Origin: Desulfobaccales bacterium
Lineage (GTDB): Bacteria > Desulfobacterota > Desulfobaccia > Desulfobaccales > 0-14-0-80-60-11
DNA length: 64,000 nucleotides
Direction: 5' to 3'
Assembly (NCBI GenBank): GCA_041648175.1
Contig: JBAZPO010000011.1
Coordinates: 62,001 to 126,000, forward strand
A model generated the notes under the pieces. That model did not search any database. It was not told where the DNA came from and was given only the letters and a program-made list of their open reading frames with translations. Shown here piece after piece: positions 32,030 to 40,660 of the stretch. A program made the position numbers and the translations under genes. Each line of letters begins with the position of its first letter. The stretch's first letter is position 1.

Positions 32030-32588
32030 CCGGCTCCGGCCTCCTTCTCATCGACGCGCCTTGTACTGCCCTGGCTCCCGCGGCCAAGGCTTTTTTATTC
32101 AAGTCCTCGGTGCCTTTGGGGACTCGGGCCAGCACCGCGGCTGTCAGGCTTTCAAGAGACACGGCTCCGGTGAGTTGGGCCAGGGCCCCTAGGGCAACGA
32201 TATTGGCCACCATGGTTTTCCCCAACTCCTCCCGGGCGATCCGGGTAAACGGCACGGCCACGGCCTGGCTTAAGGGTACCTCCGTGACCAGGTCCGCGTC
32301 CACCAGGAGCGCGCCTCCGGGTTTCAGATCACCGCTGTAAGCGTCCAGGGATTTCTGGTTCATCGCCAACAGCACATCGGGCTGAATGGCCTTGGGATAA
32401 TCGATCTCCTCGTCACTGATGACCACTTCCGCCTTGGACGCTCCACCGCGGGCCTCGGGGCCGTAGCTCTGGGTCTGGCAGACAAACTTGCCGTCATAAA
32501 CCCCAGCGGCCTCAGCCAAAATGATCCCCGCCAGGATCAACCCCTGGCCTCCGGACCCGGCTAACCTGATCTCATAGCGACTTGACAT
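32013..32588 (-). CDS. korC: 2-oxoacid:ferredoxin oxidoreductase gamma subunit
   Basis: A 191-residue gamma subunit: YEIRLAGSGGQGLILAGIIL (family N-terminus), CQTQSYGPEARGGASKAEVV, and VPFTRIAREELGKTMVANIV. ATG 32588 is the conserved start. It would complete the KorDABC complex. The korB-korC junction is filled with a heptamer array. Confidence 0.92.
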   Translation of the reverse strand: MSSRYEIRLAGSGGQGLILAGIILAEAAGVYDGKFVCQTQSYGPEARGGASKAEVVISDEEIDYPKAIQPDVLLAMNQKSLDAYSGDLKPGGALLVDADLVTEVPLSQAVAVPFTRIAREELGKTMVANIVALGALAQLTGAVSLESLTAAVLARVPKGTEDLNKKALAAGARAVQGASMRRRPEPGENES

Positions 32589-32603
32589 GGTTGCCTTCCA
32601 GTC

Positions 32604-32676
32604 GAAGTTCAAAGTTCAAGGGTTGCGATTCGATGTCCATAAACTTTGAACTTAAACTTTGAACCTTGAACTTTTA
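32604..32676. repeat. GTTCAAA-class heptamer arrays, inverted pair, entering korB
   Basis: GAAGTTC, AAAGTTC, AAGGGTT on one side and ACTTTGA, ACTTAAA, CTTTGAA, CCTTGAA, CTTTTA on the other. The second half encodes the last residues of KorB (SSRFKV) and its TAA. The first half lies in the gap before korC. Confidence 0.82.
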
Positions 32677-33503
32677 TTTCCTGCCCGGGCCGCGTCCCGA
32701 ATCTTCTGGTACTCTTCGGTATAGATGGGCAAGTCCCGGTCAACCAGGATGCCGATGGTGATCTTCCCCTCCAGTTCCGCCGGGCTCATAGTTTGCGCCT
32801 TCTCCACCCGCACGGCCAGCTCTTTCTGGCGGCGCATCATTTCCACCGGCCCCCCCAGCTTATTTTTCAGGCCGAACTGGGTGTGACAGTGGCTGATGAC
32901 TTCCACCACTGCAAAGCCCCGTTTTAAGATGGCCTGCTCCATAAGCTGGTCCAACAAGGTGGCATGATACACCGTGCCCCGTCCCACCATCGCCGCGCCC
33001 GCAGTCACGGCCATCTCGGCGATGTTAAAGGCGTGTTCGATGTTCCCATACGGCGAGGTAGTGGCCCGGGCCCCGTAAGGCGTGGTGGGCGAATACTGGC
33101 CGCCGGTCATGCCGTAAATATTGTTGTTGATGATGATGGCCGTGAGATTCAGGTTACGCCGGGCGGCATGGATAAAATGATTGCCGCCGATCGCAGTGGC
33201 ATCGCCGTCACCCATGACCACGATCACCTTAAGCTTTGGATTGGCCAGCTTCACCCCCGTGGCAAAGGTCAGTGCCCGGCCGTGGGTGGTGTGCAAGGTG
33301 TTAAAATCTACATACACGCTCATGCGGCCCGAGCAGCCGATGCCACTAACTAGAACGATGTCGTCTTTTTCTATGCCGGTGCGGTCAATGGCCCGGATCA
33401 AAGCCCCCAGAACGATGCCGTTGCCGCACCCCGGGCACCAGACATGGGGAAACTTCTTCTCGTGCCGCAGGTACTTATGGATGAGTTTAGTGACTTCGGG
33501 CAT
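32652..33503 (-). CDS. korB: 2-oxoacid:ferredoxin oxidoreductase beta subunit
   Basis: A 283-residue TPP-binding subunit. Cys-containing FPHVWCPGCGNGIVLGALIR at the N-terminus is the family motif, and VMGDGDATAIGGNHFIHAAR...IINNNIYGMTGGQ is the TPP/Mg2+ site. With KorA, KorC and KorD it would oxidatively decarboxylate 2-oxoglutarate or another 2-oxoacid to the acyl-CoA, reducing ferredoxin; the exact substrate is inferred. The last residues come from heptamer repeat DNA. Confidence 0.93.
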   Translation of the reverse strand: MPEVTKLIHKYLRHEKKFPHVWCPGCGNGIVLGALIRAIDRTGIEKDDIVLVSGIGCSGRMSVYVDFNTLHTTHGRALTFATGVKLANPKLKVIVVMGDGDATAIGGNHFIHAARRNLNLTAIIINNNIYGMTGGQYSPTTPYGARATTSPYGNIEHAFNIAEMAVTAGAAMVGRGTVYHATLLDQLMEQAILKRGFAVVEVISHCHTQFGLKNKLGGPVEMMRRQKELAVRVEKAQTMSPAELEGKITIGILVDRDLPIYTEEYQKIRDAARAGNKSSRFKV

Positions 33504-33551
33504 GTTTACCCCAAAGCTGGCAGTACTCAGCTTCTGGTTAAAGTAAGACTT

Positions 33552-33722
33552 TCAATCCGACACCCATTTATAATCCGGGTCCTGAAGGAAAACTATGAAG
33601 TCTGTGTCCGAAGTTTGGATTCGCACCAACCAGCCACCAGGGACTTTGGTTCTATACATAGATCTCTTGGCAACCCAGCTGATGCCTTCCTGCTTAATTT
33701 CTTCCCAGACTATCGTAACCAT
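33552..33722 (-). CDS. Small conserved-looking protein between korA and korB
   Basis: A 56-residue frame starting MVTIVWEEIKQEGISW, with YRTKVPGGWLVRIQ in the middle and FLQDPDYKWVSD at the end. GGGGAG lies nine bases before the ATG. The WxxxxxxYRxKVPGGWLV pattern recurs in small bacterial proteins of unknown role, from memory and not searched here. It lies in a 270-base gap between korA and korB on the same strand, with no stop-rich appearance. It may be a passenger or an accessory of the oxidoreductase. Confidence 0.7.
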   Translation of the reverse strand: MVTIVWEEIKQEGISWVAKRSMYRTKVPGGWLVRIQTSDTDFIVFLQDPDYKWVSD

Positions 33723-33774
33723 TCCGGTTTCTCCCCGCTCTACCGCGTGAACTCGTGACGTCTTGTGGCAGAAA

Positions 33775-34911
33775 CTAGAGCGTCATCAACCTTTCCAAAA
33801 TCTCCCCCGGCGTAATCAAATCGCCATCAATCCGGTTCAGGGTCTCAATCCTGGTCATGCCCTGATTGACCCTTTTGACCTCCCGGGACATCTGGCCCAG
33901 GTTGAGTTCCGGAACCAGGACTCCGCGCACTTTTCGTAAGTGCGGTTCCAGCAGCCGCCGGGGAAAGGGCCACAAGGTCACCAGTTGAAACAGCCCTGCC
34001 TTGATCCCCCGCTGCCGCGCCTCCCGGACGGCCCGGCGGGCGGAACGGGCCACCGAGCCGTAGGCCACCACCAGGATTTCGGCGTCTGCGGTCTGCTCTT
34101 CCTCCACCATCAGAATATCGCCAAAATGCTGGGTGATCTTGCGAAAGAGCCGGTTTAGGAATGGCACGATCTCATCTTTGCGCTCGGTGGGAAAACCGTG
34201 CACATCATGAATCAGGCCGGTGACGTGGTAGCGGTACCCGTCGCCGAAAATCCCCATGGGTGGCACCCCCCGGGTGTTGTCCGCGTAAGGGACATACCAT
34301 TCCGGGGGCACGTCGGGACGCTCACGTGTTACCACTTCCACGCCCGCATCCGGGAGCACCAACTTTTCCCGGGTGTGGGCCACCACTTCGTCGGTTAAGA
34401 GAATCACCGGAGTTCGGTATTTTTCCGATAGGTTGAAGGCCTTGATCGTGAGGTCGAAGCAATCCCGGGTCGTGGCCGCGGCCAGGACGATAATAGGATG
34501 ATCGCCGTGGGTGCCCCACCGGGCCTGCATGACGTCGCCCTGGCTCACGTGGGTGGGCAGACCCGTGCTGGGGCCGCCCCGCATGACATTAACGATGACG
34601 CAGGGGACTTCCGCCACACAGGCAAACCCCAGGTTTTCCTGCATCAGGGAAAACCCCGGACCGCTGGTGGCGGTCATGGCCTTGACGCCGGCCAGGGAGG
34701 CCCCGATCACCGCGCCCAGAGAGGCGATCTCATCCTCCATCTGGATGAAGGTGCCCCCTACCCCGGGCAGCCGCTGCGCCATAACTTCGCTGATTTCAGT
34801 GGCCGGGGTGATGGGATACCCGGCAAAAAACCGGCAGCCCGCGGCCAAAGCGCCTTCCACCACGGCTTCGTTACCTTGCAGCAGTCGAGATTGTCCAGGA
34901 GATGTTTTCAT
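33775..34911 (-). CDS. korA: 2-oxoacid:ferredoxin oxidoreductase alpha subunit
   Basis: A 378-residue alpha subunit: RLLQGNEAVVEGALAAGCRF, FAGYPITPATEISEVMAQRL (family YPITP motif), IQMEDEIASLGAVIGASLAG and VIVNVMRGGPSTGLPTHVSQ (pyrimidine-binding region). It overlaps korD by four bases. The gene order korD-A-B-C matches 2-oxoglutarate synthase operons, which supports that substrate over pyruvate. Confidence 0.93.
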   Translation of the reverse strand: MKTSPGQSRLLQGNEAVVEGALAAGCRFFAGYPITPATEISEVMAQRLPGVGGTFIQMEDEIASLGAVIGASLAGVKAMTATSGPGFSLMQENLGFACVAEVPCVIVNVMRGGPSTGLPTHVSQGDVMQARWGTHGDHPIIVLAAATTRDCFDLTIKAFNLSEKYRTPVILLTDEVVAHTREKLVLPDAGVEVVTRERPDVPPEWYVPYADNTRGVPPMGIFGDGYRYHVTGLIHDVHGFPTERKDEIVPFLNRLFRKITQHFGDILMVEEEQTADAEILVVAYGSVARSARRAVREARQRGIKAGLFQLVTLWPFPRRLLEPHLRKVRGVLVPELNLGQMSREVKRVNQGMTRIETLNRIDGDLITPGEILERLMTL

Positions 34912-35222
34912 TCCGCTTTCTCGGATTGCTGGTCTTGGGGTACCACTTCCCTAACACAAATGGCGAAATCCGGACAGTGCAACTCGCACCAGCGGCAACC
35001 CGTGCAGCGCTCGGCGCGGTCCACCACCGGGGCCCCATCTGCATCCAGACTCAAGCACTGCCGGGGACAAAACGCCGCGCAGATGCCGCAGGATTTGCAC
35101 CAATCCCGGTAGATATTAATCCGGTATTCCGGGTGGGCTGTCTCGGGATACTCTCCCCCTGCAACCGCACCTGGCTCTGAATCTTGACTTAATTCTTTCT
35201 CCGAACTTGTATCTCGTTCCAT
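34908..35222 (-). CDS. korD: 2-oxoacid:ferredoxin oxidoreductase delta (ferredoxin) subunit
   Basis: A 104-residue 2[4Fe-4S] protein. Cys ligands at 42, 45, 48, 52 and 73, 76, 79, 83 (CKSCGICAAFCP and CTGCRWCELHCP). The N-terminal 30 residues are acidic and likely disordered. ATG 35222 is chosen; the longer frame reads through a repeat element. It passes electrons from the KorAB centre to ferredoxin. Confidence 0.92.
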   Translation of the reverse strand: MERDTSSEKELSQDSEPGAVAGGEYPETAHPEYRINIYRDWCKSCGICAAFCPRQCLSLDADGAPVVDRAERCTGCRWCELHCPDFAICVREVVPQDQQSEKAE

Positions 35223-35261
35223 GAAAGACTCAATTTTTAGTTGTAACGGGCGCCCTATATT

Positions 35262-35325
35262 TTCCCAGGAGGGGGTTTGGGGGAACCTCACTTTTGATAA
35301 AAAGCGGGGTCCCCCCAAATTCCAT
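35262..35325. repeat. CAGGAGGGGGTTTGGGGGAA-type inverted repeat
   Basis: CCCAGGAGGGGGTTTGGGGG, AACCTCACTTTTGATAAAAA, GCGGGGTCCCCCCAAATTCC. The mirror-image copy lies at 44660-44716. It fills the gap between trpG and korD and could form a long hairpin across that junction. Confidence 0.72.
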
Positions 35326-35331
35326 ATTCCT

Positions 35332-35904
35332 TTAACCCCTCTGGCGTTTCAGGAAATTACGCAGCACATTGATACCCTCAGTGGTAAGAATCGATTCCGG
35401 ATGGAACTGGACCCCGAACACCGCGAGGGTTCTATGGCGCAGCCCCATGATCTCCCCCACTGAGGTTTGAGCTGAAACCGCCAGGCAATCCGGCAGGCTC
35501 TCCCGCTCCACAATGAGGGAGTGATAACGCGTCGCCTCGAAGGGTGAAGGAATCCCCTGGAACAGGTCTTTCCCGTCATGATAGATGAGGGAGGTCTTGC
35601 CGTGCATCAGGCGAGGGGCCCGGATCACCTTGCCGCCAAAGGCCGCACCGATGGCCTGATGGCCCAGACACACCCCGAGGACGGGCACGCGCCCGGCAAA
35701 GTGCTGGATAGCCGCGAGCGAAATACCCGCCTCGTTGGGGGAACAGGGACCCGGGGAGATCACCAGGCGGCTGGGCTTGACCTGCTCCAGCCCTTTCAGG
35801 TCGATCTGGTCGTTACGGAAGACCTTAACGTCCTCTCCCAATTGGCCGAAATACTGCACTAAGTTATAAGTAAAAGAATCGTAATTGTCTATCATGACTA
35901 ACAT
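35332..35904 (-). CDS. trpG: Anthranilate synthase glutamine amidotransferase component
   Basis: A 190-residue class I amidotransferase feeding ammonia to TrpE. Oxyanion/nucleophile motifs: VISPGPCSPNEAG, VLGVCLGHQAIGAAFGG with Cys79, and GVQFHPESILT with His and Glu. The starting MLVMIDNYDSFTYNLVQYFG is typical. A heptamer array separates it from trpE. It may be shared with p-aminobenzoate synthesis, as in some bacteria. Confidence 0.95.
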   Translation of the reverse strand: MLVMIDNYDSFTYNLVQYFGQLGEDVKVFRNDQIDLKGLEQVKPSRLVISPGPCSPNEAGISLAAIQHFAGRVPVLGVCLGHQAIGAAFGGKVIRAPRLMHGKTSLIYHDGKDLFQGIPSPFEATRYHSLIVERESLPDCLAVSAQTSVGEIMGLRHRTLAVFGVQFHPESILTTEGINVLRNFLKRQRG

Positions 35905-35920
35905 AAAAGCTCCTGATTAA

Positions 35921-35989
35921 AGTGATCAGTAATCAGTTATCACTTTTTTCACTGATCACTGACTACTGATTACTGATTACTGATTACTG
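35921..35989. repeat. AGTGATC / ACTGATT heptamer arrays, inverted pair
   Basis: AGTGATC, AGTAATC, AGTTATC, then about nine bases, then ACTGATC, ACTGACT, ACTGATT, ACTGATT, ACTGATT. It lies between trpE and trpG and can fold on itself. Confidence 0.83.
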
Positions 35990-36001
35990 CCTTCACATCA
36001 A

Positions 36002-37477
<1,476 letters not shown>

Positions 37478-37507
37478 GCCTGCTCCGTCCGTTAAGATAT
37501 TTACTTT

Positions 37508-37582
37508 TACCGCAGATGAACGCCGATAAACACAGATAAAATGCATTTTTTATCGGCGTATGTCTGCGTGCATCGGCGGTTA
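37508..37582. repeat. ACCGCAGATGAACGC-type inverted repeat
   Basis: Left arm ACCGCAGATGAACGCCGATA, right arm the imperfect complement near TATCGGCGTATGTCTGCGTG. It forms a long stem around TGCATTTTTTA. It is inserted between the leader terminator and trpE. Confidence 0.75.
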
Positions 37583-37583
37583 A

Positions 37584-37620
37584 CAAAAAAAGCCGTGCAC
37601 CCCTATGGGCCACGGCTTTT
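37584..37620 (-). terminator. trp leader intrinsic terminator (attenuator)
   Basis: On the minus strand: AAAAGCCGTG, loop GCCCATAGGGGTG, CACGGCTTTTTTT. The stem ends in seven T. It lies after the Trp leader peptide and about 110 bases before trpE, so it fits a transcription attenuator. Confidence 0.85.
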
Positions 37621-37637
37621 CCGCCTGCAAAAACCAA

Positions 37638-37657
37638 GGCCCCTCTCGTGAGGGGCC
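37638..37657 (-). promoter_or_regulatory. trp leader hairpin with competing partner
   Basis: GGCCCCTCACGAGAGGGGCC is a strong hairpin upstream of the terminator. Its CCTCACGA segment is the exact complement of TCGTGAGG at 37687-37694, which spans the leader peptide stop codon. So two exclusive foldings exist, as expected for attenuation. Its GGGGCC may also pair with GGCCC in the terminator arm. Confidence 0.68.
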
Positions 37658-37688
37658 CCAAAATATCAAACCTGTTGCCGGACGCACC

Positions 37689-37754
37689 TCACGAACCCGC
37701 CATCACGCGCCACCAGCACCAGTTGTTTTGACCATTCAATTGCTTTTTTTCCAT
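37689..37754 (-). CDS. trpL: trp operon leader peptide
   Basis: A 21-residue frame: MEKKQLNGQN, then NWCWWRVMAGS. Three of four consecutive codons are TGG (W-C-W-W), the classic sensor of charged tRNA-Trp. Its stop codon lies in the segment that pairs with the downstream hairpin. The ATG is only about 8 bases after the likely -10 box, so the mRNA may be leaderless or nearly so; no ribosome site is visible. Confidence 0.85.
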   Translation of the reverse strand: MEKKQLNGQNNWCWWRVMAGS

Positions 37755-37761
37755 GGTTTTT

Positions 37762-37791
37762 AATATATAATCAATTCAGAAAATGCGTCAA
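37762..37791 (-). promoter_or_regulatory. Sigma70-type promoter of the trp cluster
   Basis: Minus strand TTGACG (37791-37786), 18 bases, TATATT (37767-37762). Transcription would begin near 37755, directly at the trpL start. It lies in the 78-base gap shared with the divergent hicB gene. Confidence 0.75.
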
Positions 37792-37832
37792 TATATTTTT
37801 TGAGAAAGTGAATTTCTTCCGGAGGAAGAGAA

Positions 37833-38060
37833 GTGAGATTTCTTATCACCTTATTCCAGGATGAAGACGGCATGTATATCGCTGAATGCCCTGCCATCCC
37901 CGGTTGCGTCAGCCAGGGAGAAACCGAAGCTGAGGCGGAAAAAAACATACATGAGGCAATTAGAGAATGCCTGGCAGTACGAGCCGAAAAAGGCATGCCA
38001 CTAACCGTTCCGACGCGCCAGATTGAGGTTGAAGTTCAATGGGGACAATCCCCCTATTAA
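37833..38060 (+). CDS. hicB: HicB family antitoxin
   Basis: A 75-residue HicB: RFLITLFQDEDGMYIAECPA, IPGCVSQGETEAEAEKNIHE, AIRECLAVRAEKG. It has the partial RNase H fold that blocks HicA. It lacks the extra C-terminal DNA-binding domain of longer HicB proteins. The GTG start at 37833 has GGAGGAAG upstream. It is divergent from the trp promoter and overlaps hicA by 22 bases. Confidence 0.9.
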   Translation: MRFLITLFQDEDGMYIAECPAIPGCVSQGETEAEAEKNIHEAIRECLAVRAEKGMPLTVPTRQIEVEVQWGQSPY

Positions 38061-38263
38061 GGCCCAGGGAAGTAATAAAAGCATTCGAAAGACTCGGCTG
38101 GGAAACAGCCCGGCAACGCGGCAGCCACATCATCATGACCAAGCCCGGTCATATCGCCACCCTCTCTATCCCCGACCATCCCTTTGTGGCTCGCGGAACT
38201 CTGCGCAGCCTCATCGCCCGAGCCGGGATATCTCTGGAAGAATTCTTAGATTCCCTGACTTAA
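38039..38263 (+). CDS. hicA: HicA family toxin (mRNA interferase)
   Basis: A 74-residue dsRBD-like toxin: LRPREVIKAFERLGWETARQ, RGSHIIMTKPGHIATLSIPD with the active-site His in GSH, and GTLRSLIARAGISLEEFL. It is expected to cleave mRNA when free of HicB. The order antitoxin first (hicB-hicA) is the less common one. Nothing suggests decay. Confidence 0.9.
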   Translation: MGTIPLLRPREVIKAFERLGWETARQRGSHIIMTKPGHIATLSIPDHPFVARGTLRSLIARAGISLEEFLDSLT

Positions 38264-38294
38264 TCTGGCGAGTTTCAGCCCCTACTTATAGCTA

Positions 38295-39119
38295 TCACTT
38301 CAAAAAAGACAATAATTTTGTGTGCAACGCGCCATTACTCACCGCAATATTAGGTGCAAAAATGTCGTAGTCACCGCCATCAAAGGCAGTTATCTTCCCT
38401 CCCGCCTCCGTGACGATGACCAACCCTGCGGCCGTATCCCAGGGTTTCAGATTTTCTTCGAAGTAGCCGTCAAAGCGGCCGCAGGCGATATAGCACATAT
38501 CCATGGCCGCGGCCCCGGCCCGGCGCACCCCTTGGGCGCTGGCCACCACCCGGCCTAACCTGGCCATGGACTCGGTTACGCGCTCCCTGATGTCATAGGG
38601 AAACCCCGTGGCAATGAGGGCCCGATCCATCCGGTCGGTGTCGGAGACCCGGATAGGGTGACCGTTCCGCCAGGCCCCTTCGCCCCTTTTCCCTTCGAAG
38701 AGCTCGTCCCGCAGAGGGTCGTAGACTACCCCATATTCCAGCACCCCGTCTGTTTCAAACGCAATGGACACGCAAAACACCGGAAACCCGTGGGCGAAAT
38801 TGACGGTGCCGTCCAGGGGGTCGATGATCCAGCGGCAGATCGGCGGCGCGTCGGCTTCCCAGGCCAGGCCGGGGGAGCCAATTTCCTGGGCAGCCGGAGG
38901 CGGCTCCCCTACCGCCGTTTCCTCCGCCAGAAACCCATGGTCCGGGAAGGCCTGGTGGATCATGCCGATGATGATTTCCTGGCACTGGTAGTCGGTTTCG
39001 GTCACCGGGTCGATAGCCCCCTTCATGGTGATCTCATGGGGTTGCTCGTAATTCAAACGCATCACCGCGCCCGCGGCCAGAGCGGCTTGCCGCCCGATCT
39101 GGGCGATTTTGTCCATCAT
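38295..39119 (-). CDS. suhB: Inositol monophosphatase family protein
   Basis: A 274-residue Mg2+-dependent phosphatase: DPVTETDYQCQEIIIGMIHQ, GFLAEETAVGE, WIIDPLDGTVNFAHGFPVFC (metal-binding DPLDGT), and KPWDTAAGLVIVTEAGGKIT (WDxxAG). It may act on inositol-P, or as SuhB in rRNA transcription; the sequence does not decide. Start ATG 39119 has GAGGTGG upstream. Confidence 0.92.
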   Translation of the reverse strand: MMDKIAQIGRQAALAAGAVMRLNYEQPHEITMKGAIDPVTETDYQCQEIIIGMIHQAFPDHGFLAEETAVGEPPPAAQEIGSPGLAWEADAPPICRWIIDPLDGTVNFAHGFPVFCVSIAFETDGVLEYGVVYDPLRDELFEGKRGEGAWRNGHPIRVSDTDRMDRALIATGFPYDIRERVTESMARLGRVVASAQGVRRAGAAAMDMCYIACGRFDGYFEENLKPWDTAAGLVIVTEAGGKITAFDGGDYDIFAPNIAVSNGALHTKLLSFLK

Positions 39120-39189
39120 CTGCTTCCACCTCAATAGCTTTGCCTGGAGGGCTTGACCAACGTTACGCTCGTGCAACGCTGGCCACCTT

Positions 39190-39217
39190 GTAGGGGCGGG
39201 TTTAAAACCCGCCCCTA
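39190..39217. repeat. REP-like palindrome (GGGGCGGGTTTAAAACCCGCCCC)
   Basis: GTAGGGGCGGGTTTAAAACC with its complement follows upstream of suhB. Related to 117-146. Confidence 0.6.
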
Positions 39218-39287
39218 CCCTACCTGTCCTAAGCTCGATCTTTCCACTTAAATTAATCAGTTATAGGGAGAGGTAAATAGGGCTGAT

Positions 39288-39746
39288 TTATTTCTCCGCC
39301 GACCCTACCGTCAGCAACTGAAACCCCGTTGCCGCGTCTTTCCGGCGTAGGGCTGCGACCCCGACAATCTCCAGCAAGACTACCTCGCCTACCAGCCAGA
39401 CGTCCACCCCAGCCCGGGTGCAGCCCACAGTGGCTTGGCCTTCTCGGCCCGCGGCGGCATGCATATGGAGCACCGGCAAACCAGCCTCGTCGGGGATAAG
39501 TGTGCCCACCGCCAGAACTTCCTGGGAGCCTTGGAGCATATGGATGAGCGGCACAACGGCATCAGTGCGGTCGGCATCGGGGCCCACCACCACCTTACTG
39601 CCGCTGGCGGAGCCGCCCAGGAAGAAGGCCAGAGCGTGGGCAAGATTCTGCTCCCGGGCAAAGGCCTCCAGGGTATCGTTCAGACGCTCCCCGTCTTCCA
39701 GTCTCAGGACAAAGACCCGGCCCATCTTACCTTCCGTGTAATGCAT
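39288..39746 (-). CDS. DUF296 (PPC-domain) DNA-binding-like protein
   Basis: A 152-residue single-domain PPC/DUF296 protein: VFVLRLEDGERLNDTLEAFA, HALAFFLGGSASGSKVVVGP, and VLHMHAAAGREGQATVGCTR with the conserved H-x-H, VWLVGEVVLLEIVG. Bacterial members bind metal and form trimers; a DNA-binding role is known only for plant AT-hook versions. GGGAGG precedes the ATG. Possible link to its rhomboid neighbour is unknown. Confidence 0.9.
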   Translation of the reverse strand: MHYTEGKMGRVFVLRLEDGERLNDTLEAFAREQNLAHALAFFLGGSASGSKVVVGPDADRTDAVVPLIHMLQGSQEVLAVGTLIPDEAGLPVLHMHAAAGREGQATVGCTRAGVDVWLVGEVVLLEIVGVAALRRKDAATGFQLLTVGSAEK

Positions 39747-39786
39747 ACTGCCTCCCTTCTTTATATCGTGGGTAAACCCAAACCGC

Positions 39787-40500
39787 CTATTTCTTCTTGC
39801 CCTTACTGCTGCCCTTTTTCGGAGTGGCTTTGGGGAAGGCCGCGGCCGGGCTCAATGGCGTGAACAGGCTGACCGTGAGCAGGCCTATAAAGAACCCGCC
39901 CAGGTGGGCCATCCAGGCCACCGCACCGCCGCTACGCAGGCCGTAGAATTGCAGCGCCAGCCACAGTCCCAGCCAGACAAAGGCGGGGATGTACACCGTC
40001 TCCGGGCGCAGACGCCAGAAAACAATGGTGCAGATGGGCGACTTGGGCAGCCGGATCAGGTACCCTCCCAAGACCCCGGCGATCGCGCCGCTGGCGCCGA
40101 TCAGCGGCGCACCAAGGCTGGAGGCCGCCAGCACGTGAAAGATGCAGGCGAAGAAGCCGCAAAACAGGTAGAAGCCCAGAAACCGTCGGTGTCCCAGGTC
40201 ATCCTCCAGGGCTTCCCCAAAGACCCAGAGGAACCACATGTTACCGATGAGGTGGACCCAGCCCGCGTGGAGGAAAAGGGAGCTGAACATAGTGGGCAAC
40301 AGCCCCACGGACTGCTTAAGGCTCAGGACCTTGAGCCTGCTTAGTTTGGAGGCCACCGCTCCTTTCTGATAAAACAGGTCCGTAGCGGCGTCGGAACCGA
40401 TGTGCAGTTGATAGAGAAAAATTGCCAGATTGACGGCGATCAGGCCCAGCGTGATCCAAGGCCACCGGCTCTTGGCCGGCGCCCCGCGCACCGGAATCAC
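39787..40500 (-). CDS. Rhomboid family intramembrane serine protease
   Basis: A 237-residue membrane protein with about six helices. The catalytic Ser137 lies in IGASGAIAGVLGG and His199 in WMAHLGGFFIG; HLIGNMWFLWVFG provides the conserved Asn. The Lys-rich C-terminal tail (PKKGSSKGKKK) is cytoplasmic. It cleaves membrane-anchored substrates; the targets are unknown. The start ATG at 40500 follows a CCCCCTTT-type repeat region. Confidence 0.92.
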   Translation of the reverse strand: MIPVRGAPAKSRWPWITLGLIAVNLAIFLYQLHIGSDAATDLFYQKGAVASKLSRLKVLSLKQSVGLLPTMFSSLFLHAGWVHLIGNMWFLWVFGEALEDDLGHRRFLGFYLFCGFFACIFHVLAASSLGAPLIGASGAIAGVLGGYLIRLPKSPICTIVFWRLRPETVYIPAFVWLGLWLALQFYGLRSGGAVAWMAHLGGFFIGLLTVSLFTPLSPAAAFPKATPKKGSSKGKKK

Positions 40501-40568
40501 GCCGCGGCTCCGGGCTTATTGAGCACAGCATCTGATAGGTTGCTTTTGGTAACCTCGACCCTGAGAGA

Positions 40569-40660
40569 AATCCCCCCTAACCCCCCTTTTTCAAAGGGGG
40601 GAACCTGGCGGAATGCCATGGAAAGTCCCCCTTTGGCAAAGGGGAATTTAGGGGGATTTT
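40569..40660. repeat. CCCCCTTT-family inverted repeat
   Basis: TCCCCCCTAACCCCCCTTTT, TCAAAGGGGGGAACCTGGCG, then AGTCCCCCTTTGGCAAAGGG, ending TTTAGGGGGATTTT. It is close to the copy at 60652-60742, including the GGCGGAAT spacer. Confidence 0.8.
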
